From contig CALCEL010000061.1 of the NCBI GenBank assembly GCA_937900485.1, positions 1 through 24,124 on the forward strand: DNA of 24,124 nt, read 5' to 3'. The notes under the pieces were generated by a model. The model was given only the letters and a program-made list of their open reading frames with translations. It ran no database searches and was not told where the DNA came from. The position numbers and the translations under genes are program-made. This DNA comes from an uncultured Prevotellaceae bacterium. GTDB lineage: Bacteria > Bacteroidota > Bacteroidia > Bacteroidales > Bacteroidaceae. Below, in pieces: positions 16,725 through 24,124 of the stretch; the stretch's first letter is position 1, and every line of letters begins with the position of its first letter.

Positions 16725-17870
16725 ATGAATATGTCAACAGTGATTATAAAAGAGGTCTCCTCGAAGAAGGATTTGGATGCCTTTATATGTTTTAACTACG
16801 AATTGTATAAGGGCAACGAGTACGCCGTTCCCGATCTGTATTTTGACATGGTGGCCACTTTTGACCCCAAGAAAAATGCCAGTCTCGATTTCTGCGAGAT
16901 GCAGCTTTTCCTCGCTTACAGGGACGGCAAGGTTGTCGGACGTGTTGGCGCATTCATCAATCAGAGGGCAAATGAGACCTGGAATGTGAAGAATGTACGT
17001 TTCGGATGGATCGACTTCATTGATGACGAGGAGGTGAGCAAGGCTTTGCTGGACACGGTGCGTGACTGGGGAGCTAAGCGCGGCATGACTGCCATGCAGG
17101 GTCCTCTGGGTATGACGGACATGGATCCTGAGGGTATGCTGATAGAGGGCTTTGACAAGATTGGCACCATGGCTACTATATATAACTACCCGTATTATCC
17201 TGCGCATATGGACAAGTATGGCATGGAGAAGGACGCTGACTGGATTGAGATGAGGATTCCCGTGCCGGACAAGGTGCCTGAGAAGTACACAAGGGTGAGT
17301 GAGCTCACTCTGAAGCGACATAATCTGCGTATTAAGAAGCTTAATGGCAAGAAGGATTTGTTCGGCCGCGGCTACGGACAGAAGATTTTTGACCTGATTA
17401 ATGAGTCGTACGCTCCTCTCTTCGGCTATTCTAAGATGACTCAGAAGCAGATTGACGGCTACGTGAAGAATTACCTTCCTCTGGTGGACATGCGCATGGT
17501 GACGCTCGTCGAGGATGTGGACACGAACGAGGTGGTGGCCGTGGGTGTGTCAATGCCTTCCATCGTGCGCGCCTTGCAGAAGGCTGGAGGTAAGCTGTTT
17601 CCTTTCGGTTGGTTCCATGTCCTGAAGTCTCTTAAATGGAAACATGAGGAAGGAGTGGAGTTGCTGCTCGTGGCTGTCAAGCCGGAGTATCAGAACAAGG
17701 GCGTCAACGCCTTGCTCTTCGCCGACCTTATTCCTATATATCAGAAGATGGGATTCAAGTGGGCGGAGACAAATCCGCAGCTTGAGTTTAACGTCAAGGG
17801 ACAGGCACAGTGGCAGTACCTGGAACACACCGTTCCTAAGCGCCGCAGGTGTTACAAAAAGGATATCTGA
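16725..17870 (+). CDS. GNAT-fold acyltransferase-like protein
   Basis: A 381-residue cytoplasmic protein. The N-terminal half has FLAYRDGKVVGRVGAFINQ (about 65-83), a strand pair typical of GNAT motif D/A, and MQGPLGMTDMDPEGMLIEGF (about 125-144). The C-terminal half has ELLLVAVKPEYQNKGVNALLFADL (about 308-331), resembling the acetyl-CoA loop V-x-P-x-[QR]-x-x-G, here QNKGV. MGFKWAETNPQLEFN follows. The layout fits the long, two-lobed Bacteroidota proteins annotated as N-acetyltransferase or hypothetical; the acceptor is unknown. It starts 45 bp after the receiver/PPDK_N stop on the same strand, so co-expression is possible. Translation could begin at Met1 or Met3 (16731). It ends at a strong shared terminator. 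Confidence 0.75.
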   Translation: MNMSTVIIKEVSSKKDLDAFICFNYELYKGNEYAVPDLYFDMVATFDPKKNASLDFCEMQLFLAYRDGKVVGRVGAFINQRANETWNVKNVRFGWIDFIDDEEVSKALLDTVRDWGAKRGMTAMQGPLGMTDMDPEGMLIEGFDKIGTMATIYNYPYYPAHMDKYGMEKDADWIEMRIPVPDKVPEKYTRVSELTLKRHNLRIKKLNGKKDLFGRGYGQKIFDLINESYAPLFGYSKMTQKQIDGYVKNYLPLVDMRMVTLVEDVDTNEVVAVGVSMPSIVRALQKAGGKLFPFGWFHVLKSLKWKHEEGVELLLVAVKPEYQNKGVNALLFADLIPIYQKMGFKWAETNPQLEFNVKGQAQWQYLEHTVPKRRRCYKKDI

Positions 17871-17883
17871 TGTGTTATCGGAA

Positions 17884-17925
17884 AAAGCCAGACAGAACGT
17901 GTGTGACGACTGTCTGGCTTTCTTT
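17884..17925. terminator. Bidirectional intrinsic terminator
   Basis: A perfect 12-bp stem (17884-17895 with 17910-17921) closes a 14-nt loop between two converging genes. On the plus strand it is followed by TTTCTTTATTTG; on the minus strand by TTTTTCC. It serves the GNAT-like gene (stop 17870) and the ABC exporter gene (stop at 17924-17926). Confidence 0.85.
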
Positions 17926-19600
17926 ATTTGTTGTGGTCTGTCCTGTCAATCCTTATTGAGTCGGAAGTGAAGTTAACCACGGCTAAACGGTGTGTGACGA
18001 AGATGATGGTGGTGTCGGCGTAGTGTGCCTTGATATTTTGAAGCACCTCCCGTTCCGTGTCGATGTCGAGCGCCGACGTCGCCTCGTCCAGCAAGAGTAT
18101 GTTGCACGGGTGTATGATGGCTCGTGCTATGGCTATTCGCTGCGCCTGACCTTCTGACAGACCTCCGCCGCCCTCGCCGCATCTCGTGTTCAGTCCGTCG
18201 GGGAGGTCGAATACGAAGTCCGCCAATGCGATGTGCAGCGCCTTACGCATCTCCTCGTCGGTGGCGTCGGGCTTAGTCAGCCTGAGGTTGTCTCTGATGG
18301 TGCCTGAGAACAGTGAGTTGCCTTGTGGCACATAAGAGAAGTTGCATCGGTGTCTTGGCGTCACTTTCTCACACGTGTCCTTGCTCTGTATGCTTATCTT
18401 GCCTTCCGCCGGGCTGATGAGCGAGAGCATCAGTCGTAGCATCGTGGTTTTGCCCGCTCCGGTGGCTCCCAGTATGGCTGTGAACGAGCCAGGCTTGAAG
18501 TCATGAGAGAAATGTTGAAGCACGGTGCGTCCGTTGTCCGTGTATCTGTAGCTGACATTGTCGAAACGTATGCCGGTAGGAGCGGAGAAGATTTTTTGGT
18601 TGTCCACTTCCTCCATCTCCATCTCCTCCAGTTCCATTAGTCGCTCTGCTGACGTGAGGCTGTTGACGAAAACCGGTAACATCTTTCCCATCTGCAGCAT
18701 AGGTGTCTGTACTCTGTTAATCAGCTGAAGGAAAGCCAGCATGATGCCTACGGTGATCCTTCCGTCTTGAATCTCATACAGTCCGTAGGTGAATGCGGAG
18801 ATGTACGCTCCTGTGAAGCCGACGCGTATGATGACTCGTGATGACATGGAAATCTTTGTCCTACTTTTTGTCTGTGAGTGCAGCAGGTGATGTCTGCTTC
18901 GTAGTTTGTCAACCATGTTGTCGGCTTGGTTGAACACCTTTATCACCATCTTGTGCTGTATGCTCTCTTGTATGATGGCCTGTATGTTACTGTTGCTGTC
19001 TTTAATCTTTCTGACCACGACGCGCATCCTGCGCAGGTAGATTTTGCTGAACAGCACGAACAAAGGACAGACGCAAGCCACGATGAGCGCCAGTGGCTTG
19101 TTCAGAGAGTACAGGTAGACGAATGACGCCGCGAACTGTATTAATATGGTGATGATGGAGGGAAGAGCCTCCGTCATGAGTCTCACGATGTCGTTGACGT
19201 CGCCGAACAGACGGTTGATCATGTCTCCGCTGTGGAACCGGCTTATGCCGTCCCATTTGCTGTTCAGTATCCTCGAGAAAAACATCTGCTGACTGTTGTT
19301 CTGTATCTTCACGCCAAGAACGGCTGACACCCATGTGTATGCCAGTGACGCGGTGAGATCGATGACATATATGAGTACGAAGATGCCAATCAGGAATGAG
19401 ATTGAGCCAGGGATGTTGCCTGTGGCGGTGTCTATCAGACGACGTTGCACATCGACGAAAATCAGTCCTATGGCCACCTGCAGCAGTCCGATGCATATGT
19501 TGATGATTGCCCTCGACCTGCATGGTCTGTGGTGGTCCCATAGCCAAAGCAGGATTTCCCGAAGAGTATATTTGGTGTTGTTGATTTTTCTCAGCTTCAT
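17924..19600 (-). CDS. ABC exporter half-transporter (membrane domain fused to ATPase)
   Basis: A 558-residue inner-membrane protein of the MsbA/MdlB type that works as a dimer to export an unknown substrate. The N-terminal 300 residues contain about six membrane segments, such as AIINICIGLLQVAIGLIFV, SFLIGIFVLIYVIDLTASLA and ITILIQFAASFVYLYSL. The C-terminal ATPase has Walker A GATGAGKTT (about 377-385), Q-loop SYVPQGNSLF, signature LSEGQ (a variant of LSGGQ), Walker B ILLLDEATSA (about 500) and the H-loop VTHR. The start is placed at 19600 (MKLRKINN) because the longer open frame to 19666 runs into nadK and its first 22 residues are basic and unlike the family. It is 41 bp downstream of nadK. 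Confidence 0.88.
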   Translation of the reverse strand: MKLRKINNTKYTLREILLWLWDHHRPCRSRAIINICIGLLQVAIGLIFVDVQRRLIDTATGNIPGSISFLIGIFVLIYVIDLTASLAYTWVSAVLGVKIQNNSQQMFFSRILNSKWDGISRFHSGDMINRLFGDVNDIVRLMTEALPSIITILIQFAASFVYLYSLNKPLALIVACVCPLFVLFSKIYLRRMRVVVRKIKDSNSNIQAIIQESIQHKMVIKVFNQADNMVDKLRSRHHLLHSQTKSRTKISMSSRVIIRVGFTGAYISAFTYGLYEIQDGRITVGIMLAFLQLINRVQTPMLQMGKMLPVFVNSLTSAERLMELEEMEMEEVDNQKIFSAPTGIRFDNVSYRYTDNGRTVLQHFSHDFKPGSFTAILGATGAGKTTMLRLMLSLISPAEGKISIQSKDTCEKVTPRHRCNFSYVPQGNSLFSGTIRDNLRLTKPDATDEEMRKALHIALADFVFDLPDGLNTRCGEGGGGLSEGQAQRIAIARAIIHPCNILLLDEATSALDIDTEREVLQNIKAHYADTTIIFVTHRLAVVNFTSDSIRIDRTDHNK

Positions 19601-19641
19601 ATTTACTCTACGTGTTTTGTGGAGAGTGACGACGTGCAGTC

Positions 19642-20526
19642 TTACTCTCTTCTGTCTGTGCCCCACATGAGTTTCTTACGCAGTGTGGAGAAGAAGCTCT
19701 GCTCAGGTCTGACCACTACGTTGACCATGTATGGCGCTTTCCTTATCCTGAGGTGAATATTGTCTGGATAGCTTGCGCTTCTGCCGTCGAGAGATATGAG
19801 GAATCTGTTGCTTCTGCTCTCCACTCTGATCTCAATCTCTGAGTCGTCCGTGAGCACCAGCGGCCTCATGTTGAGGCTGTGCGGAGCCACCGGAGTCAGC
19901 GAGAAGGTCTGTGACTGTGGAGTGATGATCGGTCCTCCCACGCTGAGAGAGTATGCTGTGGAGCCTGTGGGTGTGCTTATTATCAGTCCGTCGGCTTGGT
20001 ATGTGGTGAGGTACTCGTCATTGATGGTCGTGTGGATACTTATCATCGACGAGATGTCGTGTTTGGAAATCGCTACCTCGTTGAGTGCGAACGGGTAGTC
20101 GGCGATGTCCATCTCATCACATGAGAGCTGCAGTACGGTACGCTTCTCCACTGAGAAGTTGCCCTGGTAGACGTCCTCAATGGCATATTCAATCTGCTCC
20201 GGCGAGAAAGATGCAAGGAAACCCAGACGTCCCGTGTTGACGCCGACGATGGGTATCCCCTTGTCACCAACCTTGCTTGCCACGTCGAGGAACGTGCCGT
20301 CACCTCCCATGCAGATGACGAAGTCGGCGGTGAAGTAATCGCCACATATAATCTCACAGTCGGGCATCTTGATTTTCAGCTTGTCCTTCAGGAAATGGAA
20401 GAATGGTTCGGGTATAGCAATGGACGCTTCTCGCTCCGCGGTCACAGAGAAGAACTTCTGGACGGCGGCACTCTTCCTTTCTTGGTACACGTTGCCGAAA
20501 AGAGCAAATTTCAGTTTCTTGGTCAT
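19642..20526 (-). CDS. nadK: NAD kinase (ATP-dependent)
   Basis: Phosphorylates NAD to NADP. The 294-residue product has the diagnostic GGDGT motif at 74-78 and ADGLIISTPTGSTAYSLSVGGPI, the conserved nucleotide-binding loop, near residues 175-200. GVNTGRLGFLA near 95 and the C-terminal SLDGR and RPEQSFFSTLRKKL complete the family pattern. It is the first gene of a two-gene minus-strand unit with the ABC exporter and faces exbB across a 170-bp gap. In Bacteroides I recall pdxJ lying between nadK and the exbB-type gene; here it is absent. Confidence 0.96.
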   Translation of the reverse strand: MTKKLKFALFGNVYQERKSAAVQKFFSVTAEREASIAIPEPFFHFLKDKLKIKMPDCEIICGDYFTADFVICMGGDGTFLDVASKVGDKGIPIVGVNTGRLGFLASFSPEQIEYAIEDVYQGNFSVEKRTVLQLSCDEMDIADYPFALNEVAISKHDISSMISIHTTINDEYLTTYQADGLIISTPTGSTAYSLSVGGPIITPQSQTFSLTPVAPHSLNMRPLVLTDDSEIEIRVESRSNRFLISLDGRSASYPDNIHLRIRKAPYMVNVVVRPEQSFFSTLRKKLMWGTDRRE

Positions 20527-20579
20527 GCTTTACTGAGTAATTATATATCTCTGACGTAGAAAATAGCTGTTAGACAGAG

Positions 20580-20607
20580 TTGATTCAATAAAATATTATT
20601 ACTTTTG
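20580..20607 (+). promoter_or_regulatory. Candidate promoter of the exbB-exbD-tonB operon
   Basis: TACTTTTG at 20600-20607 matches TAnnTTTG, and a TTG at 20580-20582 lies 17 bp upstream, close to normal -33 spacing. Transcription would begin near 20614, giving an AT-rich leader of about 80 nt before ATG 20697. Confidence 0.6.
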
Positions 20608-20623
20608 CGATTGAATTACAGCG

Positions 20624-20631
20624 CAAATATA
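20624..20631 (-). promoter_or_regulatory. Candidate -7 element of nadK
   Basis: On the minus strand this reads TATATTTG, a full match to TAnnTTTG, about 98 bp before the nadK start. No clear -33 element is seen. It lies within 20 bp of the opposed exbB element. Confidence 0.5.
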
Positions 20632-20696
20632 TAAAAAAAAAGTATTCGGCGTTGATAACTGAAAAAACAATCTAAACAATTATATCTGTATTTTTT

Positions 20697-21317
20697 ATGA
20701 AAGAGCTTAGTGTACTCGAACTCGCAGAGAAGGGCGGGTGGATAATGGTTGTGTTGGCAGTATTGTCTGTAATCGCCATTTATATTTTTACTGAACGTTT
20801 TATTGTCATCCGCAATGCGGGAAAAGGAGATAAGTTGTTCATGGATCGTATCCGTGACTATGTGAAAAACGGTGATGTCACTTCTGCTATTAACTTCTGT
20901 CGTAACACGAACACGGCATATGCGAGAATCATTGAGAGAGGTATAACACGTATGGGACGCCCTGTGGCTGAGGTGCAGTCTGCTATCGAGAACTCTGGCA
21001 ACCTTGAGGTGGCGGAGATGGAACGACGTCTGCCTGTGCTCGCCACTATCGCCGGTGGCGCTCCGATGATCGGCTTCCTTGGAACTGTCATTGGTATGGT
21101 CGAGGCTTTCTGGCAGATGTCAAACGCTGGAGGAAATATTGACATAAGCCTATTGTCAAGTGGTATATACGAGGCGATGGTGACTACAGTCGGCGGGCTG
21201 ATTGTCGGTATCATCGCATTGTTCGGATATAACTACCTCGTCGCTAAGGTTGACGGTGTGGTCAACGAGATGGAGGCTAAGTCAATGTCATTCATGGATC
21301 TTTTGAACGAGAAGTAA
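20697..21317 (+). CDS. exbB: MotA/TolQ/ExbB proton-channel family protein
   Basis: Inner-membrane subunit that, with the ExbD-type protein, uses the proton-motive force to energise a periplasm-spanning partner. The 206-residue product has three membrane segments: about 14-38 (GWIMVVLAVLSVIAIYIF), about 108-138 (TIAGGAPMIGFLGTVIGMV) and about 160-185 (TTVGGLIVGIIALFGYNYL). The long cytoplasmic loop between the first two and the GFLGTVIGMVEAF signature are typical of the family. It lies 1 nt before exbD in a tight three-gene operon. TolQ and ExbB cannot be told apart from sequence alone here. Confidence 0.93.
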   Translation: MKELSVLELAEKGGWIMVVLAVLSVIAIYIFTERFIVIRNAGKGDKLFMDRIRDYVKNGDVTSAINFCRNTNTAYARIIERGITRMGRPVAEVQSAIENSGNLEVAEMERRLPVLATIAGGAPMIGFLGTVIGMVEAFWQMSNAGGNIDISLLSSGIYEAMVTTVGGLIVGIIALFGYNYLVAKVDGVVNEMEAKSMSFMDLLNEK

Positions 21318-21318
21318 T

Positions 21319-21732
21319 ATGTTAAAGAGAAGAACGCGGATAACACCGACATTCAGCATGTCTTCCATGACAGACATCATATTCCTTTTGCTTATCTTTT
21401 TCATGATAACAAGTACCATGGTGGCTCCTAACGCCATAAAAGTGTTGCTGCCGCAGGGTAAGAAACAGACAACGGCGAAGTCGGTGTCACGTGTTATTAT
21501 AGATAAGGATCTGAATATTTACGCTGCCAATGGCAATGAGGATGAGCGTCAGGTGACACTCGAGCAGCTGCCGGCAGTGTTGGGAGAGGCTGTTAATGAC
21601 ACCACGGACTTGTTCGTGTCTTTGTATGCGGATGAGATGGTGCCATATAAGAATATTGTGGAAGTGTTGAGTTTGGCTAATGAGCATCATTTCAAGATGG
21701 TGCTGGCTACAAGACCACCAGAACATGAATAA
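21319..21732 (+). CDS. exbD: ExbD/TolR family biopolymer transport protein
   Basis: A 137-residue single-pass inner-membrane protein partnering the ExbB-type subunit. The N-terminal segment SSMTDIIFLLLIFFMITSTMV contains Asp19, equivalent to the proton-carrying Asp of ExbD/TolR. A small periplasmic domain follows (VIIDKDLNIYAANG, ending EHHFKMVLATRPPE). The start is 1 nt after the exbB stop, and the last 8 nt overlap the next start (ATG 21725), indicating coupled translation. Many Bacteroidota operons of this type carry two exbD copies; this one has a single copy. Confidence 0.92.
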   Translation: MLKRRTRITPTFSMSSMTDIIFLLLIFFMITSTMVAPNAIKVLLPQGKKQTTAKSVSRVIIDKDLNIYAANGNEDERQVTLEQLPAVLGEAVNDTTDLFVSLYADEMVPYKNIVEVLSLANEHHFKMVLATRPPEHE

Positions 21733-22543
21733 GAGTACAAGAAAACAAAAGATAATATCCGGCTCTGTCTCAATCATTTTCCATTGCCTGGTGTTTCTCC
21801 TTCTGTATTTCGTCACTCTCAAGTCTTCCAAAAAGGATGACGACAGGATTGAGGATGGAGTGCCAGTGATGCTGGGAGAGCTCGAGGATGCCGGAGGTAT
21901 GGATGTCGGGGGCTTTCCTGTGCCGGAGGCTCAAACCGAGGCGCAGCCTGTGCCGGTGGCTCCCCAGGCGGCAGAGGAGCCTCTGATGACCCAGACGGAG
22001 GAACCAAGTATCTCTGTCAATGACGCTAAGGTCAAGGCCGAGGAAGAGGCTAAGCGTAAAGCTGAGGCTGAAGCTGAGGCTAAACGTAAGGCCGCTGAGG
22101 AAGAGGCCCGTAAGAAGGCGGAGGCCGAGGCTGCGGCTAAGGCTGCGGTCAGCAATAAGGTGGCCGGTGCATTCGGTAGCTCTAAGAATAAGGGCAGCAG
22201 CGGCAACACGAGTGGAGACGGAGCGCAAGGATCTCCAACAGGTAACGCTAACTTTGGCGCCACTTCGGGAGTGGGAGGCACTGGAACGTCTTACGCCGTG
22301 GGATCAAGAACGGCTAAGTATCTCGCCAAACCGTCATATACGGATGCCTCAAGTGAGGGTACCGTAGTTGTGTCCATCGTGGTGAACGCCCAAGGTAAGG
22401 TGGAGAGCGCCACCGTGAAAAGCAGTACGACGACATCGTCTGCTTTACGTAATGCGGCAGTGGCTGCGGCGCGCCAGTCATCGTTCACACCCGGCACTGC
22501 GTTGGAGAACGGAACAATCACTTACAAGTTTAAGCTTAAATGA
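21725..22543 (+). CDS. tonB: TonB/TolA-like energy transducer
   Basis: A 272-residue protein anchored by one N-terminal membrane segment (about 9-31, IISGSVSIIFHCLVFLLLYF). Next comes a Pro/Glu-rich stretch (about 65-90), then an Ala/Glu/Lys-rich, probably helical stretch of about 42 residues (about 100-142) like the TolA stalk, and a Gly/Ser-rich linker. A C-terminal TonB-type domain (about 192-272) ends EGTVVVSIVVNAQGKVESATV, RQSSFTPGTALENGTITYKFKLK. It should carry force from the ExbB/ExbD motor across the periplasm to outer-membrane partners. The start 21725 is preferred because it begins the signal-anchor and overlaps the exbD stop by 8 nt. The charged stalk is more TolA-like, so a Tol-Pal role is possible. 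Confidence 0.88.
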   Translation: MNKSTRKQKIISGSVSIIFHCLVFLLLYFVTLKSSKKDDDRIEDGVPVMLGELEDAGGMDVGGFPVPEAQTEAQPVPVAPQAAEEPLMTQTEEPSISVNDAKVKAEEEAKRKAEAEAEAKRKAAEEEARKKAEAEAAAKAAVSNKVAGAFGSSKNKGSSGNTSGDGAQGSPTGNANFGATSGVGGTGTSYAVGSRTAKYLAKPSYTDASSEGTVVVSIVVNAQGKVESATVKSSTTTSSALRNAAVAAARQSSFTPGTALENGTITYKFKLK

Positions 22544-22550
22544 TTATAAT

Positions 22551-22595
22551 GACATGGCTTGCCGTGCAAAACGGCAAGCCATGTCTTGTCTTGTC
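22551..22595 (+). terminator. Strong hairpin terminator after tonB
   Basis: A perfect 15-bp stem (22551-22565 with 22571-22585) has a 5-nt loop and begins 7 bp after the tonB stop. The following tract is TTGTCTTGTC, a weak U-run, so termination may be partial and allow readthrough into the DJ-1 and ispD genes. Confidence 0.75.
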
Positions 22596-22617
22596 TAATC
22601 TAATGAAATAGTTAATT

Positions 22618-23163
22618 ATGATTTATGTGTTTTTAGCAACAGGCTTTGAGGAGGTCGAAGCCTTGACAGTCGTTGATATATGCAGACGAGCGGCTCTTCA
22701 GGTAAATATGGTGAGTGTGTGTGATGACCTCAGAGTGGTCGGAGCGCATGGCATCAGTGTACATGCGGACTCGTTGTTTGACGATAACACATACGCGGAC
22801 GCCGACCTGCTCTTCTTACCGGGTGGGATGCCTGGAGCGGATAATCTGCGTAATCATGCGGGGTTGTGTGACGTCATTGTCAAGCATTATGACACGGGTA
22901 AACCGCTGGCAGCTATCTGCGCCGCACCCTTCGTGTATGGTGAGCTGAAGCTCCTGAAAGGTGTCAAGGCAACTTGTTATCCTGGATTCGAGAACAAACT
23001 GGATGGTGCTAAGCTGACTGGTGCCCTGGTGGAGAAGGACGGACAGTTCATGACGGGTAAAGGACCTGGAGCGGCCTTCGCTCTGGGCTTTATGATTGTT
23101 GAGCATTTCTGCGGAGCCGAGACAGCCGACGCTTTGAGGAAAGGCATGATTTACGAGGCTTGA
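22618..23163 (+). CDS. DJ-1/PfpI (YajL-like) family protein
   Basis: A 181-residue cytoplasmic protein of the DJ-1 family, linked to oxidative-stress protection and to deglycase or glyoxalase-like chemistry; the exact activity is debated for the family. Visible landmarks are Glu14 in GFEEVEAL, which stabilises the reactive thiolate, LFLPGGMPG (about 65-73), and the nucleophile-elbow Cys101 in AAICAAPFV. KATCYPGFEN and TGKGPGAAFALG complete the pattern. Length is standard. It starts 32 bp after the hairpin following tonB and ends 3 bp before ispD, so the two are surely co-transcribed. Confidence 0.92.
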   Translation: MIYVFLATGFEEVEALTVVDICRRAALQVNMVSVCDDLRVVGAHGISVHADSLFDDNTYADADLLFLPGGMPGADNLRNHAGLCDVIVKHYDTGKPLAAICAAPFVYGELKLLKGVKATCYPGFENKLDGAKLTGALVEKDGQFMTGKGPGAAFALGFMIVEHFCGAETADALRKGMIYEA

Positions 23164-23166
23164 CCT

Positions 23167-23838
23167 ATGAGAAAGGCTGTTGTGGTTGTGGCTGGAGGTA
23201 AGGGACTCCGTATGGGCGGTGACATACCGAAGCAGTTCCTTCCTATCGGAGGTGTGCCTGTTCTTATGCGTACCTTGAAGAGGTTCCGTGATTATGATGA
23301 GACAATTCAGATTGTCCTCGTTCTTCCGGAGTCGCAGCAGGAGTACTGGTGTACTCTGTGTGACGAGCATGATTTTAAGATTGACTGTCGGGTGGCCAAC
23401 GGAGGTGAGACACGTTTCCATTCTGTACGAAACGGACTGGCAAAGGTGGACGACGATGTCCGTCTCATCGCTGTTCACGACGGTGTGCGTCCCTTCGTAA
23501 GCCTTGACACTATATCCGCGTGTTTTGATGAGGCGTCGAGATGTGGTGCCGTGGTGCCTGTCATCGATGTTGTGGAGACTGTCAGACACTTGGAAGGAGA
23601 CAGCTCGCTGACTGTTCCCCGCAATGAGTACAAGCTCGTTCAGACGCCTCAGGTGTTCGACGCTGCATTGTTACGTAAGGCGTATGAACAGACTTATCTT
23701 GATTTTTTTACCGACGACGCTTCCGTGGTGGAGAGCCTCGGTCATGACGTGGCACTTGTCACTGGTAACCGCGAGAACATCAAGATCACCACGCCATACG
23801 ATATGGTGATTGGAGAGTGTCTCTCTCAACGTCTTTAG
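23167..23838 (+). CDS. ispD: 2-C-methyl-D-erythritol 4-phosphate cytidylyltransferase
   Basis: Couples CTP with methylerythritol phosphate to give CDP-methylerythritol, the third step of the MEP isoprenoid pathway. The 223-residue product has the nucleotidyltransferase loop VVAGGKGLRMGGDIPKQFLP (about 8-27), NGGETRFHSVRNGL (about 79-92), VHDGVRPFV (about 102-110) and the C-terminal TGNRENIKITTPYDM. GGxGxRMG...PKQ supplies the CTP-binding residues. The gene begins 3 bp after the DJ-1 stop. A structured repeat follows about 100 bp downstream. Confidence 0.96.
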   Translation: MRKAVVVVAGGKGLRMGGDIPKQFLPIGGVPVLMRTLKRFRDYDETIQIVLVLPESQQEYWCTLCDEHDFKIDCRVANGGETRFHSVRNGLAKVDDDVRLIAVHDGVRPFVSLDTISACFDEASRCGAVVPVIDVVETVRHLEGDSSLTVPRNEYKLVQTPQVFDAALLRKAYEQTYLDFFTDDASVVESLGHDVALVTGNRENIKITTPYDMVIGECLSQRL

Positions 23839-23935
23839 TGCGATTCCTGCATATTCTCTCTCTATATACAGTAGGTGTGTGCTATGGTAATAATGTCTTT
23901 TATTATTGTTGGCAGACATTAGCTTTAGATAAAGA

Positions 23936-24124
23936 ACAGGTGGGATAAAGGACAATTTGGTGTTTAACCAAATTTCCTATGCCTGTTTTTTGCTGTTTTT
24001 GAGTTAACTTGCTGATAATCCTATTTCAAGACTTTTAAAAACCTTATGTCTCTTTTTTGAAATTCTCAGGTTAGGATATAGTCAATACGCAGGTCTGAGA
24101 GTTTAAAAATCCTAACCTGAACTT
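23936..24124 (+). repeat. Structured intergenic repeat, copy B (cut by window end)
   Basis: Gapless counterpart of copy A at an offset of 10921 bp, in the same orientation. The inner stem is longer here: a perfect 12-bp pair, 24066-24077 with 24109-24120. The left end also has an 8-bp hairpin around AATTTGGT (23953-23973) that copy A does not preserve. The right part of the element lies outside the window. By alignment, the outer-stem left arm is 24038-24049 and its partner should fall at 24137-24148. Confidence 0.8.

Noticed and set aside
22816..23589. 257-codon antisense open frame over the DJ-1 and ispD genes
   Set aside because: Low-complexity His/Ser/Arg/Thr-rich composition and complete overlap with two well-supported genes; a codon-bias shadow. 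Similar antisense frames at 14217-14780, 16734-17321 and 3307-3738 were dropped for the same reason.

Overview
The window looks like a chromosomal segment from a member of the Bacteroidota, most likely a Prevotella-like organism (Prevotellaceae). The evidence is the protein families (a 628-residue PurF homologue, a receiver/PPDK_N fusion, a TolQ/TolR/TonB set, a C-terminal-Phe outer-membrane barrel), A-rich leaders in place of strong Shine-Dalgarno sites, and several TAnnTTTG promoter elements. No search was run, so the genus is an inference.

Layout. Positions 1-557 are mobile debris: a perfect 27-bp inverted repeat, then a roughly 480-bp internally deleted IS66-type element with both ends still recognisable. 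Positions 560-10501 are six minus-strand genes transcribed in the order glmS, purF-like, carA, carB, trmD, aguA, with gaps of 13-76 bp. They cover amino-sugar, nucleotide/arginine and agmatine metabolism plus tRNA methylation, and the first three act on glutamine. A 574-bp non-coding gap holds the glmS promoter and an orphan terminator hairpin. It is followed by an outer-membrane barrel gene (+) and a convergent lipoprotein gene (-).

Positions 12791-13652 are non-coding and carry copy A of a structured intergenic repeat. Next are a 1008-residue receiver/PPDK_N protein and a large GNAT-like protein (both +), ending at a terminator shared with a convergent ABC exporter. The exporter lies downstream of nadK (both -). 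Opposed promoters separate nadK from exbB-exbD-tonB (+), a proton-motive-force energy-transduction set. After a strong hairpin come a DJ-1 family gene and ispD (+). Copy B of the structured repeat begins about 100 bp after ispD and is cut by the window edge.

Most of the window is conserved housekeeping DNA. The least explained items are the structured repeat pair, the miniature IS66 derivative and the receiver/PPDK_N fusion. I see no rRNA, tRNA, CRISPR array, phage or defence system.
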